64,000 nt of DNA from Ralstonia pickettii (GCF_000607165.1 NZ_JFZG01000004.1:372001-436000); one strand, 5' to 3'; numbered from the stretch's first letter, positions 1 through 9,339 are shown. Program-made: numbers and translations. Notes: a model not told the origin generated them from the letters alone.

Positions 1-1
1 C

Positions 2-517
2 GAACAGTTCTACCGCGACAACCGCCTGAACCCGATTCACGAGGGCACGCACGGCATCCAGGGGCTGGACCTGCTGGGCCGCAAGGTCGTGATGCAGGAT
101 GGCGCCGCCTTCGCCGCGCTGGGTGAGCGCGTGCAGGGCACCGTCGGCCGTGCGCTGGAAACCGACGATGAAACGCTGGTCGGCTATGGCCGCGCGCTCG
201 GCATGGCCACGCAGAAATTGGCCAAGGTCACGCAAACACTGTGGGCCGCTGGCGACCCGCGCGTGACGCTGGCAAATGCCTCCGTCTATCTAGAAGCCTT
301 CGGCCATGTCGTGGTTGCGTGGATCTGGCTGGAGCAGGCGCTGGCCGCCGCCAAGGCATTGCCGGCGGCGCAGGGCGACGATGCAGATTTCTATCGCGGC
401 AAGCTGCAGGCCGCGCGCTACTTCTTCCAGTGGGAACTGCCGAAGATCGACCCGCAGATCGTGCTGCTGGGCTCGCTCGACACCACAACGCTGGACATGC
501 AGGACGCCTGGTTCTAA
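2..517 (+). CDS. acyl-CoA dehydrogenase, C-terminal part (5' end outside window)
   Basis: Reading frame is open from the first bases of the window to a TAA at 515-517, so about 171 C-terminal codons are present. The segment NPIHEGTHGIQGLDLLGRK matches the flavin/substrate region of the long, FadE-like acyl-CoA dehydrogenases that carry an extra C-terminal domain. Family role: FAD-dependent alpha,beta-desaturation of an acyl-CoA. A short-chain dehydrogenase follows 25 bp downstream in the same direction, suggesting one operon. The substrate chain length cannot be read from this fragment. Confidence 0.85.
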   Translation, partial: EQFYRDNRLNPIHEGTHGIQGLDLLGRKVVMQDGAAFAALGERVQGTVGRALETDDETLVGYGRALGMATQKLAKVTQTLWAAGDPRVTLANASVYLEAFGHVVVAWIWLEQALAAAKALPAAQGDDADFYRGKLQAARYFFQWELPKIDPQIVLLGSLDTTTLDMQDAWF

Positions 518-542
518 CGACGATAACGACACTGGAGACACC

Positions 543-1325
543 ATGGGTACGCTCAAGCATCTGTTTGATCTTTCCGGCAAGACGGCGCTCATCACCGGCG
601 GCTCACGCGGGCTCGGCCTGCAGATTGCCGAAGCGCTAGGCGAGCAGGGCGCGCGCATCGTTCTATCTGCCCGCAAGGCCGATGAACTGAAGGAAGCGCA
701 GGCACATCTGAAGTCGCTCGGCATCGAAGCCGACTGGATTGCCGCTGACGGCGCCATCGAAGCCGACATTCAGCGCCTGGCCGACGAGGCGCTGGCCAAG
801 CTCGGCCACATCGACATTCTCGTCAACAACGCGGGCGCAACGTGGGGCTCGCCGGCGGAAGACCACCCGGTCGAAGCCTGGGACAAGGTGATGAACCTGA
901 ACATCCGCGGCCTGTTCCTGCTCACGCAGCAGATCGGCAAGCGTTCGATGATCCCGCGCAAGTACGGAAAGATCGTCAATGTGGCGTCGATTGCGGGCCT
1001 GAAGGGCAATCCGCCGGGCTCGCTGGACACGATTGCCTACAACACAAGCAAGGGCGCGGTGGTCAATTTCACGCGCGCGCTGGCCGGTGAGTGGGGCGAG
1101 CACAACATCACCGTCAACGCCATTGCGCCGGGCTTCTTCCCGTCGAAGATGACGCGCGGCTCGCTGGAAAAGCTCGGTGTGGACAAGCTGGCCGAGCGCT
1201 CGCCGCTGCATCGCATCGGCGACGACGAAGACCTCAAGGGTGTGGCTGCGTTGTTTGCGTCGGATGCCTCCAAGCACATCACTGGCCAGATCCTCGCCGT
1301 CGACGGCGGCGTGAGCGTGGTCTAA
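543..1325 (+). CDS. SDR family oxidoreductase
   Basis: 260-residue classical short-chain dehydrogenase. The cofactor motif TGGSRGLG lies at residues 18-25, NNAG follows near residue 95, and the catalytic YNTSK has Tyr166 and Lys170. The start at 543 was chosen because GGAGACACC sits just upstream and the protein then begins right before the Rossmann strand; a longer in-frame extension to 306 overlaps the acyl-CoA dehydrogenase and is rejected. It probably oxidises or reduces a hydroxyl/keto intermediate using NAD(P). Its place between an acyl-CoA dehydrogenase and a thioesterase suggests a 3-hydroxyacyl or alcohol substrate, but this is inference. Confidence 0.9.
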   Translation: MGTLKHLFDLSGKTALITGGSRGLGLQIAEALGEQGARIVLSARKADELKEAQAHLKSLGIEADWIAADGAIEADIQRLADEALAKLGHIDILVNNAGATWGSPAEDHPVEAWDKVMNLNIRGLFLLTQQIGKRSMIPRKYGKIVNVASIAGLKGNPPGSLDTIAYNTSKGAVVNFTRALAGEWGEHNITVNAIAPGFFPSKMTRGSLEKLGVDKLAERSPLHRIGDDEDLKGVAALFASDASKHITGQILAVDGGVSVV

Positions 1326-1357
1326 TTTCGGCTGCTTCTCACTCTTTCTGACGCAGC

Positions 1358-1792
1358 ATGAACGCAGACAACAACGGTTTTCCGATCGACATCCCTTTCC
1401 TGAAGCTTCTCGGCATGCGCTGCCTGAAGGTGGCCGATGGCGAGGGCGTGGTCGAGCTTGCCCTCGAAGCGCAGCACATGAACAGCTGGGAAATGGCCCA
1501 CGGCGGCGTGACCATGACGATGCTCGACGTCGCCATGGCCATGGCCGGCCGCTCGGCCGACGTGCACGGCCGCGGCGTGGTGACGATCGAGATGAAGACG
1601 GCGTTCATGCAGCCCGGGCGCGGCACGCTCAAGGCCAGCGCGCGTTGCGTGCATCAGTCCACCACCATGGCGTTCTGCGAGGGCGAGGTGCGTGATGCCG
1701 ATGACAAGCTGGTCGCTCGCGGCTCGGGCACGTTCAAGTTCGTCAAGCGTATGCCGCCGCCGCGCACCCCAGAACCCGGCGCCGACGGCTGA
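1358..1792 (+). CDS. PaaI-family hotdog thioesterase
   Basis: 144 residues with the single hotdog fold of PaaI/YbgC-like acyl-CoA thioesterases. The stretch AHGGVTMTMLDVAMAMA carries the conserved HGG and helix Asp expected for this family. It lies 32 bp after the SDR gene on the same strand, so co-transcription is likely. Family role: hydrolysis of an acyl- or aryl-CoA thioester in the cytoplasm, often to rescue CoA during a catabolic pathway. The substrate is unknown. Confidence 0.85.
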   Translation: MNADNNGFPIDIPFLKLLGMRCLKVADGEGVVELALEAQHMNSWEMAHGGVTMTMLDVAMAMAGRSADVHGRGVVTIEMKTAFMQPGRGTLKASARCVHQSTTMAFCEGEVRDADDKLVARGSGTFKFVKRMPPPRTPEPGADG

Positions 1793-1873
1793 CCAGACCA
1801 CACGGCAGTTGCAGTACCCAGTTGCACATCGGACAGCGTCCGACACACAAGAAGAGCAACCACGGAGACAAGC

Positions 1874-3277
1874 ATGCAACAACCTGCGCGGCGCACGGCG
1901 TATGCCCTTGCCATTACTCTGCTTTGCTGCACCGGACTGACCATGACCCTGGAAGGATGCGCCTCCAACCCCGCGCCGGCCGACGCACCGGCTGCCAGTG
2001 CATCGACCGCCGTGCAGCCGCCGCCGGCGCCCAATCCGCCGATGCAGAAGCCGCTCACGGCCGACGAATCTGATCCGAACAAGATGGGCTGGATGCAAGG
2101 CTTCCCGCCGCCACCTGATCGCATCATCCGTTTTGACCTGGCGGGCAATATGTTCCCGCGCACGCGCTACGGCTACAGCCACGTGCGTGAGTTCGTGCCG
2201 ACGCGCGTGATATGGCGCGGCGATGGCCCCGTCAGCAAGCTCCCCCGCGCCGAGCGTGACATCAGCGGCGTGCTGTTTACGGATCCGAACGGCACGCGCC
2301 GCACGTTTGCCGAAGCGCTCAAGCTGACCTACACCGACGGCATCCTCGTCATGCACAAGGGCAAGGTGGTCTACGAGCGCTACTTTGGCTCGCTCGATGC
2401 GCACACGCAGCACATTGCCATGTCGGTCACGAAATCGTTTGTCGGCACACTGGCCGCCATGCTGGTGGCCGACGGCAAGCTCGATCCGGCCGCGCCCGTT
2501 ACGCAGTACGTGCCGGAACTGAAGGACACCGCCTACGGCGACGCCACCGTGCGCCAGGTCATGGATATGACCGTGGGTGTGCATTACTCCGAAAACTATG
2601 CCGACCCGAACGCCGATGTCTGGGCCTACGCCCGCGCCGGCGGCATGCTGCCGCGCCCGGCAGGCTACAAGGGCCCCGACAATTTCTACGACTACCTGAC
2701 GACGCTGCGCAAGGAAGGCGAGCACGACGCGGAGTTCTCGTACAAGACCGTCAACGCTGAAACGCTGGCGTGGATCGTACGCCGCGCGTCGAACAAGTCG
2801 CTGGCGGCGCTGCTGTCCGAGCGTATCTGGCAACCGATGGGTGCACAGGATGACGCGTACTTCTCGGTCGACAGCATCGGTACGGAATCGGGCGGCGGCG
2901 GCCTGAACACTACGCTGCGCGATCTGGCGCGCTTTGGCGAGATGATTCGCAACGACGGCCGCTTTAACGGCAAGCAGATCCTGCCCAAGAGCGTGATCGA
3001 AGACATCCGCCGCGGGGGCGACCCGGCCAAATTTGCCAAGGCAGGCTACACGACGCTGCCCGGCTATTCGTATCGCAACATGTGGTGGGTTTCGAGCAAC
3101 GACCACCACACGTTCGAAGCGCGCGGCATCCATGGCCAGCGCATCTATATTGATCCGGTGGCCCAGATGACGATCGTGCGCTATGCCTCGCACCCGATCG
3201 CCGCCAATGCGGCCAATGATCCGGTCACGCACCGCGCGTATGCGGCGCTGGCCGAGTACTTCATGCAACACAAGTAA
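1874..3277 (+). CDS. serine hydrolase of the beta-lactamase / 6-aminohexanoate-dimer hydrolase type, probable lipoprotein
   Basis: 467 residues. The N-terminus has a hydrophobic stretch followed by a Cys in LEGC, a possible lipobox, then a Pro/Ala-rich linker, so the enzyme is probably exported and tethered. The catalytic SVTK tetrad gives Ser184 and Lys187. YSEN (Tyr238) and the later GIHGQ motif fit the class C beta-lactamase-fold hydrolases such as NylB. These act as esterases, amidases or peptidases; a real antibiotic-resistance role is not suggested by the context of catabolic genes. The 81 bp upstream contain no other gene. Confidence 0.82.
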   Translation: MQQPARRTAYALAITLLCCTGLTMTLEGCASNPAPADAPAASASTAVQPPPAPNPPMQKPLTADESDPNKMGWMQGFPPPPDRIIRFDLAGNMFPRTRYGYSHVREFVPTRVIWRGDGPVSKLPRAERDISGVLFTDPNGTRRTFAEALKLTYTDGILVMHKGKVVYERYFGSLDAHTQHIAMSVTKSFVGTLAAMLVADGKLDPAAPVTQYVPELKDTAYGDATVRQVMDMTVGVHYSENYADPNADVWAYARAGGMLPRPAGYKGPDNFYDYLTTLRKEGEHDAEFSYKTVNAETLAWIVRRASNKSLAALLSERIWQPMGAQDDAYFSVDSIGTESGGGGLNTTLRDLARFGEMIRNDGRFNGKQILPKSVIEDIRRGGDPAKFAKAGYTTLPGYSYRNMWWVSSNDHHTFEARGIHGQRIYIDPVAQMTIVRYASHPIAANAANDPVTHRAYAALAEYFMQHK

Positions 3278-3322
3278 CACCTCGACCCAACACCGATATC
3301 CGATATTCAGGAGCGTTTTTTC

Positions 3323-4333
3323 ATGTCGAAGACCTATCAGCGCATCGTTCTGGCTTCGCGCCCGCAAGGGGCCGTGACACCCGACAACTTCCGCCTGGAG
3401 ACGGTGGAGATTCCGGAACTGCAGGACGGCCAGGTGCTGGTGCGCAACCATTTCCTGTCGCTCGATCCGTACATGCGCGGCCGCATGAACGACAGCAAGT
3501 CGTATGCGCAGCCGCAGCCGCTAGACGAAGTGATGATCGGCGGCACCGTTGGCGTGGTGGAAGCGTCCAAGAACCCGTCGTTTGCCGTGGGCGACAACGT
3601 CGTCGGCATGTTCGGCTGGCAAGAGGTTGGCGTGTCTGACGGCCGTGGCATCCAGAAGGTTGATACGCGCCACATTCCGCTGTCGGCGTATCTCGGTTCG
3701 GTCGGTATGCCGGGCGTGACGGCGTGGTATGGCCTGAACAAGATCATGCTGCCCAAGCCCGGCCAGACCGTGGCGGTGAGTGCTGCTTCCGGCGCGGTGG
3801 GCAGCGTGGTGGGGCAGCTTGCCAAGCTCAAGGGCTGCCGCGCCGTGGGCTTTGCCGGCGGCAAGGACAAGTGCGACTACGTGGTCAACGAACTGGGCTT
3901 TGATGCCTGCATCGACTACAAGGCCGCCAAGGACCCGAAGGAGCTGTACAAGATGCTCAAAGAGGCGACGCCCGATGGCATCGACTCGTATTTCGAGAAC
4001 GTGGGTGGCTCGATCCTGGATGCCGTGCTGTCGCGCATGAACGCATTCGGCCGCATCGCCATGTGCGGCATGATTGCCGGCTATGACGGCCAGCCGCTGC
4101 CGCTGCAGAACCCGCAATTGATCCTGGTGTCGCGCCTGACCATCGAGGGCTTCATTGTCTCCGAACACATGGACGTGTGGCCGGAAGCACTGCGCGAGCT
4201 GGGCGGTTTCGTGGCGCAGGGCAAGCTGAAGTTCCGCGAGAGCGTGGCAGAGGGCTTGGCGAGCGCACCGGAAGCGTTCATGGGCCTGCTCAAGGGCAAG
4301 AACTTCGGCAAGCAACTCGTCAAGCTCGTTTGA
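3323..4333 (+). CDS. NADP-dependent zinc-independent oxidoreductase (CurA / leukotriene B4 dehydrogenase type)
   Basis: 336-residue MDR protein lacking zinc ligands. The N-terminal signature LASRPQGAVTPDNFRLE and LSLDPYMRGRM are typical of CurA/YncB-type alkenal or 2-enone reductases, and AASGAVGSVVGQ is the NADP-binding loop. Family role: reduction of the C=C bond of an enone with NADPH. An AGGAG ribosome-binding site lies before the ATG. It sits 45 bp after the serine hydrolase gene, and a perfect 12-bp hairpin follows it. Confidence 0.87.
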   Translation: MSKTYQRIVLASRPQGAVTPDNFRLETVEIPELQDGQVLVRNHFLSLDPYMRGRMNDSKSYAQPQPLDEVMIGGTVGVVEASKNPSFAVGDNVVGMFGWQEVGVSDGRGIQKVDTRHIPLSAYLGSVGMPGVTAWYGLNKIMLPKPGQTVAVSAASGAVGSVVGQLAKLKGCRAVGFAGGKDKCDYVVNELGFDACIDYKAAKDPKELYKMLKEATPDGIDSYFENVGGSILDAVLSRMNAFGRIAMCGMIAGYDGQPLPLQNPQLILVSRLTIEGFIVSEHMDVWPEALRELGGFVAQGKLKFRESVAEGLASAPEAFMGLLKGKNFGKQLVKLV

Positions 4334-4345
4334 GTAGAGCCGCAC

Positions 4346-4373
4346 GCGGACTGTCAATCGCTTGACAGTCCGC
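4346..4373. repeat. perfect 12-bp inverted repeat with 4-nt loop
   Basis: The arms GCGGACTGTCAA and TTGACAGTCCGC are exactly complementary and separated by TCGC. It lies between the CurA-type gene and the aldolase-like gene. No run of T follows on either strand, so it is not a standard intrinsic terminator. It may be an RNA hairpin that stabilises or attenuates the message, or an operator. Confidence 0.6.
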
Positions 4374-4429
4374 CGGGCGAGGGCCGCCACAGAATGGCCC
4401 ACCCACAACGAACGCGTGAAGGAGACACC

Positions 4430-5278
4430 ATGAACGCACCTGAAACCGCACAGGCCAAGCGGCCCGACAGCATGACGGCCAACCTCAGCCCCGAGGCCGC
4501 AGCCCGCTACCGCAACCTGCCGCGCCCGCCGCAATTCGCCACGGTTGAAGAAGAGCGCCTGCACCGCAAACAGCGTCTGGCTGCAGCGTTCCGCCTGTTC
4601 TCCAAATTCGGCTTCGACGAAGGCGTGGCCGGGCACATCACGGCGCGCGATCCGGAACACCAGGACAGCTTCTGGGTGAACCCCTTCGGTGTGCATTTCA
4701 GCCAGGTGACGGTGTCGAACCTCATCCGCTGCGATCACCATGGCAACGTGGTGGAAGGCGATTACCCCGTCAACGCCGCCGCGTTTGCGATTCACTCGCG
4801 GGTGCATCAGGCGCGGCCCGATGCGGTGGCCGCTGCGCACTCGCACAGCACATACGGTCGCGCGTGGTCGACGCTCGGCCGCAAGCTCGATCCGCTCACG
4901 CAAGACGTGTGCGCTTTCTATGGCGACCATGCCCTGTACGACGATTTCGGCGGCGTGGTGGTCGAACTGGACGAAGGCCAGCGCATTGCAGAGGCCCTGG
5001 GTGACAACAAGGCTGCGATCCTGCAGAACCACGGCCTGCTGACGGTCGGCAAGACGGTCGATGAAGCAGCGTGGTGGTTCATCACGATGGAGCGCTCCTG
5101 CCAGGTGCAGTTGCTGGCCGAAGCCGCTGCGGCGCGCACCGGCGACGCACCGCGCACGATTTCCGATGCCGCTGCCCGTCAGGCGTATTCCATCGTCGGA
5201 TCGGCGCAGGCGGGGTGGTTCCAGTTCCAGCCGCTATATGCGCGCATCGTCAAAGAACAACCCGATCTGCTCGACTGA
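4430..5278 (+). CDS. class II aldolase/adducin family protein
   Basis: 282 residues. The metal-binding region VAAAHSHSTYG carries the HxH of class II aldolases, and a later QNHGLLTVG supplies the third His. The start at 4430 follows GAAGGAGACACC; an upstream in-frame ATG at 4394 has no comparable site. Members in such catabolic clusters are annotated only as class II aldolase/adducin-like, and some act as epimerases, lyases or decarboxylases. The natural substrate is not evident here. Confidence 0.85.
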   Translation: MNAPETAQAKRPDSMTANLSPEAAARYRNLPRPPQFATVEEERLHRKQRLAAAFRLFSKFGFDEGVAGHITARDPEHQDSFWVNPFGVHFSQVTVSNLIRCDHHGNVVEGDYPVNAAAFAIHSRVHQARPDAVAAAHSHSTYGRAWSTLGRKLDPLTQDVCAFYGDHALYDDFGGVVVELDEGQRIAEALGDNKAAILQNHGLLTVGKTVDEAAWWFITMERSCQVQLLAEAAAARTGDAPRTISDAAARQAYSIVGSAQAGWFQFQPLYARIVKEQPDLLD

Positions 5279-5305
5279 TCGGCATTACAAATTTCTGGAG
5301 CACGC

Positions 5306-6262
5306 ATGACGGACTTGATCCTGCATCACTACGCCACCTCGCCGTTTTCAGAGAAGGTGCGCTTGATCCTTGGCTACAAGGACCAGCCGTGGAAGTCCGT
5401 CACGGTGCCCGTGATCCTGCCCAAGCCGGACGTGATGCCGCTCACCGGCGGCTACCGGCGCACGCCGTTCCTGCAGATCGGCGCGGACATCTATTGCGAT
5501 ACCGCGCTGATCGCGCAGGTGCTGGAGTCGATTCATCCCGCCCCGACGCTGTATCCCGCAGACCATGCCGCAGCGGTGTTTTCGATGGCGCAGTGGGCCG
5601 ATACGACGCTGTTCTGGGCCACCGCCACTTTCGTGACGCAGCCGGCGGGCTTCCAGAGCCTGTTCGGCGACGCGCCGGAAGCCTTCGTCAAAGCCTTCGT
5701 GGAAGACCGCAAAGCAATGCGTGTGGGCGGCACCGGCTTGCGCACGCCGCTGCCGGAAGCCACCTCCACGCTGCAGGTGTTCCTTGCTCAGTTGGAGCGG
5801 CAGTTTGCGACAGGCGAACGCATCTTCCTGTTTGGCGAGCAGCCGACCGTGGCCGATTTTTCCGTCTACCACTGCCTGTGGTTCATCCGCCGCGCGACGG
5901 CGGTGGCGGGCATTCTCGATGCGCACCCCGAAGTCGTCGCATGGATGCATCGCGTCGCGGCATTCGGTCACTCGCAAGCGCAACCGATGACGCCTGCCGA
6001 AGCGTTGGATATTGCCAAGGCCGCCACACCACGCGCGCTGACTGAAGCGAACGCCACCTTCGACGACAGCCACGGCTTGCCCAAGGGCACGCGCGTGACG
6101 GTGGCCGCGGTTGATTACGGCGTTGATCCCGTCGAAGGGGACCTCGTGGTCTCCACACGCGACAGCGTCGGCGTGCTGCGCGAAGACCCGCGCGTCGGCC
6201 AAGTGGTGGTGCATTTTCCGCGCGTGGGTTACGCCGTGCGCAAGGTTGAGGCGGCAGGCTGA
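5306..6262 (+). CDS. glutathione S-transferase family protein with C-terminal extension
   Basis: 318 residues, longer than the usual 200-230 of the family. Residues 1-80 form the thioredoxin-like domain (YATSPFSEKVRLIL with the active-site Ser region; the cis-Pro equivalent is in RRTPFLQ). An all-alpha C-terminal domain follows to about residue 225. About 80 further residues, from roughly 235, look like a separate beta-rich module. It begins 27 bp after the aldolase-like gene and is co-directional with the next SDR gene. Confidence 0.85.
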   Translation: MTDLILHHYATSPFSEKVRLILGYKDQPWKSVTVPVILPKPDVMPLTGGYRRTPFLQIGADIYCDTALIAQVLESIHPAPTLYPADHAAAVFSMAQWADTTLFWATATFVTQPAGFQSLFGDAPEAFVKAFVEDRKAMRVGGTGLRTPLPEATSTLQVFLAQLERQFATGERIFLFGEQPTVADFSVYHCLWFIRRATAVAGILDAHPEVVAWMHRVAAFGHSQAQPMTPAEALDIAKAATPRALTEANATFDDSHGLPKGTRVTVAAVDYGVDPVEGDLVVSTRDSVGVLREDPRVGQVVVHFPRVGYAVRKVEAAG

Positions 6263-6318
6263 TACGGCTGCGCCATCTCGATCGCCTTTCCTATTACAAC
6301 GACATCAGTGAGACACGT

Positions 6319-7221
6319 ATGAAGCAATTCGCAGGCGGTGTGGCCGTCATCACGGGCGGTGCGTCGGGTTTCGGCAAGGAGTTCGCCAAGATCGGCGCCA
6401 GTTTGGGCATGAAGCTGGTGCTGGCCGATATCCAGCAGGATGCGCTGGATGCCGCCGTGGCCGAATTCTCGGCGCAGGGCGTGGAAGTGATTGGCCTGCG
6501 CGTCGACGTGTCGAAGGTGGAAGATGTGCAGGCGCTGGCCGATGCGGCCATCAAGGCGTTCGGCAAAGTGAACCTGCTGTTCAACAACGCCGGCGTGGGC
6601 GCCGGTGGTCTCATCTGGGAAAACACCGAGCGCGACTGGGATTGGGTGCTCGGCGTGAACTTGCACGGCGTCATTCACGGTGTACGCATCTTCACGCCGC
6701 TGATGCTGGAAGCCGCCAAGAAAGATCCCTCGTACGAGGGCCATATTGTCAATACGGCCTCGATGGCGGGGCTGCTGAATGCGCCGGCCATGGGCATCTA
6801 TAACGTGTCCAAGCACGCAGTGGTGGCGCTGTCCGAATCGCTGTATCAGGACTTGAGCCTGGTGACCGAGCAGATCCATTGCTCGGTACTGTGCCCGTAC
6901 TTCGTGCCGACCGGTATTACGCAGTCTGACCGCAACCGGCCGCAGGATTTGGCCAACACGGCGCCGCCCACCAAGTCGCAGTTGGTTTCGCGGGCCATGT
7001 CGGAGAAGGCCGTCAGTTCCGGCAAGGTCACCGCCGAGCAAGTCGGCCAGATGACCTTTGACGCGATCCGCAACGCCGGCTTCTACATCTACTCGCACCC
7101 GCATGCGCTGGCGCCTGTGCAGCATCGCTTTGAAGACATCATCTCGCAGCGCAATCCGTCTGATCCGTTTGAAGGCAAGCCGGACGTGCGTGCGCGCCTG
7201 GTCGATGCGCTGCGCGGGTAA
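6319..7221 (+). CDS. SDR family oxidoreductase
   Basis: 300 residues. TGGASGFGK at 12-20 is the nucleotide-binding motif, NNAGVGAGG follows near residue 90, and the YNVSK active site has Tyr161 and Lys165. The length and C-terminal region with a cap after residue 200 resemble SDRs acting on bulky alcohols or 3-hydroxyacyl substrates. Start follows GTGAGACACGT. It is separated by 56 bp from the GST gene and 29 bp from the following hydrolase, consistent with one transcript. Confidence 0.88.
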   Translation: MKQFAGGVAVITGGASGFGKEFAKIGASLGMKLVLADIQQDALDAAVAEFSAQGVEVIGLRVDVSKVEDVQALADAAIKAFGKVNLLFNNAGVGAGGLIWENTERDWDWVLGVNLHGVIHGVRIFTPLMLEAAKKDPSYEGHIVNTASMAGLLNAPAMGIYNVSKHAVVALSESLYQDLSLVTEQIHCSVLCPYFVPTGITQSDRNRPQDLANTAPPTKSQLVSRAMSEKAVSSGKVTAEQVGQMTFDAIRNAGFYIYSHPHALAPVQHRFEDIISQRNPSDPFEGKPDVRARLVDALRG

Positions 7222-7250
7222 CCACACATTTCCATGACTCCGGAATCGCC

Positions 7251-8177
7251 ATGAACACTGCTACCGCCGCCGCTATCACGGAATCGCAATTCACCGATCT
7301 GCCTAACGGCACGCGGCTGCATTACGCCAGCGCCGGCAAGCGTGGCGCCCCGCTGATGCTGTTCGTTCACGGGTTTCCGGAGTTCTGGTACGAGTGGGAA
7401 GCGCAGCTTGCTGCGTTTGGCGACACGCACTTTGCCGTTGCGCCCGACATGCGCGGCTACAACCTGTCGAGCAAGCCGGCGGCGGTGGATGCGTATCGTC
7501 CGAAGTTCCTGGTGCAGGATCTGACGCAGTTCATCACGGCGCTGGGCTACGAGCGTGCCATCGTGGTGGCGCACGACTGGGGCGGGGCCATCTGCTGGAA
7601 CCTTGCCATCCAACATCCGGAATTGGTCGAGCGACTGGTGATCGTCAATTCGCCGCATCCGTGGGTGTTTGCGAATGCGCTGCTCAGCGATCCGGCGCAG
7701 CAGGCTTCATCGGCGTATATGAACTGGCTGCGCCAGCCGGGTTCGGAAGACGCGCTGGCCGCCAATGACTTTGAAAAGCTCGAAGGTTTCTTTCACGGCA
7801 TGGGGCAGCCGGTGGCGGAATGGTTCACGCCCGAGGTGCGAGCGCGCTATCACGCCGCCTGGAGCCAGCCGGGCGAGGGCGGTTCCCACGGCCTGACCGG
7901 CGGCGTGAACTACTACCGCGCCTCACCGTTGCATCCGCCTACCGAGGGCGTTGCGCCGTTGCGCATTGACCAGATGCCACCCGAGGCGTTTGTCGCGAAG
8001 GTGCCCACGCTCGTGATCTGGGGCGAGATGGACATGGCACTGCCGAAAAGCCTGCTCAATGGGCTGGAACGCTTCATTCCCGACATGCGCCTGGAGCGGA
8101 TTCCCGACGGCACGCACTGGGTCGTGCACGAACAACCGGAGCGCATTACCGCGCTGATCCGGTCGTTCGTTTCCTGA
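7251..8177 (+). CDS. alpha/beta hydrolase, epoxide hydrolase-like
   Basis: 308 residues. HGFPEFWYEW at 40-49 is the oxyanion HGxP motif, and HDWGG places the nucleophile as Asp109 rather than Ser, which is the pattern of epoxide hydrolases and haloalkane dehalogenases. A C-terminal GTHWVVHEQPE supplies the catalytic His. Family role: hydrolysis of an epoxide or related ether/halide. It ends the plus-strand catabolic string and converges on the alcohol dehydrogenase gene. Confidence 0.85.
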   Translation: MNTATAAAITESQFTDLPNGTRLHYASAGKRGAPLMLFVHGFPEFWYEWEAQLAAFGDTHFAVAPDMRGYNLSSKPAAVDAYRPKFLVQDLTQFITALGYERAIVVAHDWGGAICWNLAIQHPELVERLVIVNSPHPWVFANALLSDPAQQASSAYMNWLRQPGSEDALAANDFEKLEGFFHGMGQPVAEWFTPEVRARYHAAWSQPGEGGSHGLTGGVNYYRASPLHPPTEGVAPLRIDQMPPEAFVAKVPTLVIWGEMDMALPKSLLNGLERFIPDMRLERIPDGTHWVVHEQPERITALIRSFVS

Positions 8178-8190
8178 GCGCCTGAGTTAG

Positions 8191-9339
8191 TTACATCGAC
8201 TCCGCCAGCATGCGGCGGTAGTCGTCGGCCGTGGCGATGCGCGGGTTGGTCTTGTGGCAGTGGTCGAGCAAGGCGCCTTCCACCACGTGTTCCAGCGCAT
8301 CTTCCGGCACGCCCATCTGGCGTAGGCCGGTCGGCAGGCCAAGGCGCGCCGTCAGGTCATGCACCGCCTGGGCGAGGTCCGCGCCGGCCGGCAGATTCAT
8401 CACGCGGCGCATGCGCGCATACCGGTTGTCTCGCACCACCGTCTCGGCCGTCTCGTTGAAGCGCAACACCGCCGGCAGCACCACCGCGTTGAGCGTGCCG
8501 TGATGCAGCCCTGTCTTGCCATCGACCTTTACGCCGCCCAGCGGGTGCGATAACGAATGCACGCACCCCAGCCCCTTCTGGAACGCCATCGCGCCCTGCA
8601 TCGACGCGCTCATCATGTTCAGCCGCGCATCGCGGTCGGCACCATCGCGCGTGGCACGTTCGATGTTGGCCCACGCACGTTCGAGGCCATCCAGCGCAAT
8701 GCCGTCCGCTGGCGGGTTGAACGCGGGTGCGAGAAAGGTCTCGATGCAATGCGCAATCGCATCCATGCCGGTGGCGGCCGTCAACGCGGGCGGCAGACCC
8801 AGCGTCAGTTCCGCATCGCAGATGGCTGACTTGGGCAGCAGGTGCCACGAGTGGAAGCCAAGCTTGCGGCCGTCTTCCAGAATGATGATCGCGCCACGCG
8901 CCACCTCGCTGCCGGTACCGGCCGTGGTGGGGATCGCAATCAACGGCGCCGCCGCTTCGGTGATCTTCGTGCTGCCGCCCTCGATGGTCGCGTAGGTGGT
9001 GAGCGGCTCGGGGTGCGTGGCTGCAATCGCAATCCCCTTGGCCAAATCGATCGACGAACCACCGCCGATGGCGATCAGCCCGTCGCAACCGGCGTCTTTG
9101 TATTGCGCGGTGGCCTTCAGCACCATCGCCTCGGTCGGGTTGGAAGGCGTCTCGTCGAACACGGTGACGGGCAGGCCGCCCGTGGCGTCAATCGCGCGCT
9201 GTGCAAGTCCGGCGGCGGCCACGCCTTTGTCGGTCACGATCATCGGCCGTCGGATGCCCACGCGTGCGCATTCGCTTTTCAGTTCGTTGACGGTGCCAAA
9301 GCCGAGGTGAACGTGGGTGAGGTAGAAGATGAGGGCCAT
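8191..9339 (-). CDS. iron-containing alcohol dehydrogenase
   Basis: 382 residues, the normal size for group III (Fe-ADH) enzymes. GGGSSIDLAKGIA is the NAD(P)-binding signature, and the iron-binding region is visible as HCIETF and CVHSLSHPLGG. Family role: oxidation of primary or secondary alcohols, or the reverse. The start has GGAGACAGC upstream. The gene is divergent from the hydrolase at 9449, and the shared 109-bp region holds a palindromic operator-like site. Confidence 0.9.
   Translation of the reverse strand: MALIFYLTHVHLGFGTVNELKSECARVGIRRPMIVTDKGVAAAGLAQRAIDATGGLPVTVFDETPSNPTEAMVLKATAQYKDAGCDGLIAIGGGSSIDLAKGIAIAATHPEPLTTYATIEGGSTKITEAAAPLIAIPTTAGTGSEVARGAIIILEDGRKLGFHSWHLLPKSAICDAELTLGLPPALTAATGMDAIAHCIETFLAPAFNPPADGIALDGLERAWANIERATRDGADRDARLNMMSASMQGAMAFQKGLGCVHSLSHPLGGVKVDGKTGLHHGTLNAVVLPAVLRFNETAETVVRDNRYARMRRVMNLPAGADLAQAVHDLTARLGLPTGLRQMGVPEDALEHVVEGALLDHCHKTNPRIATADDYRRMLAESM

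Noticed and set aside
1322-3451. Minus-strand open frame of 709 codons
   Set aside because: Antisense to the thioesterase and beta-lactamase-fold genes; no domain, and composition is that of a shadow frame.
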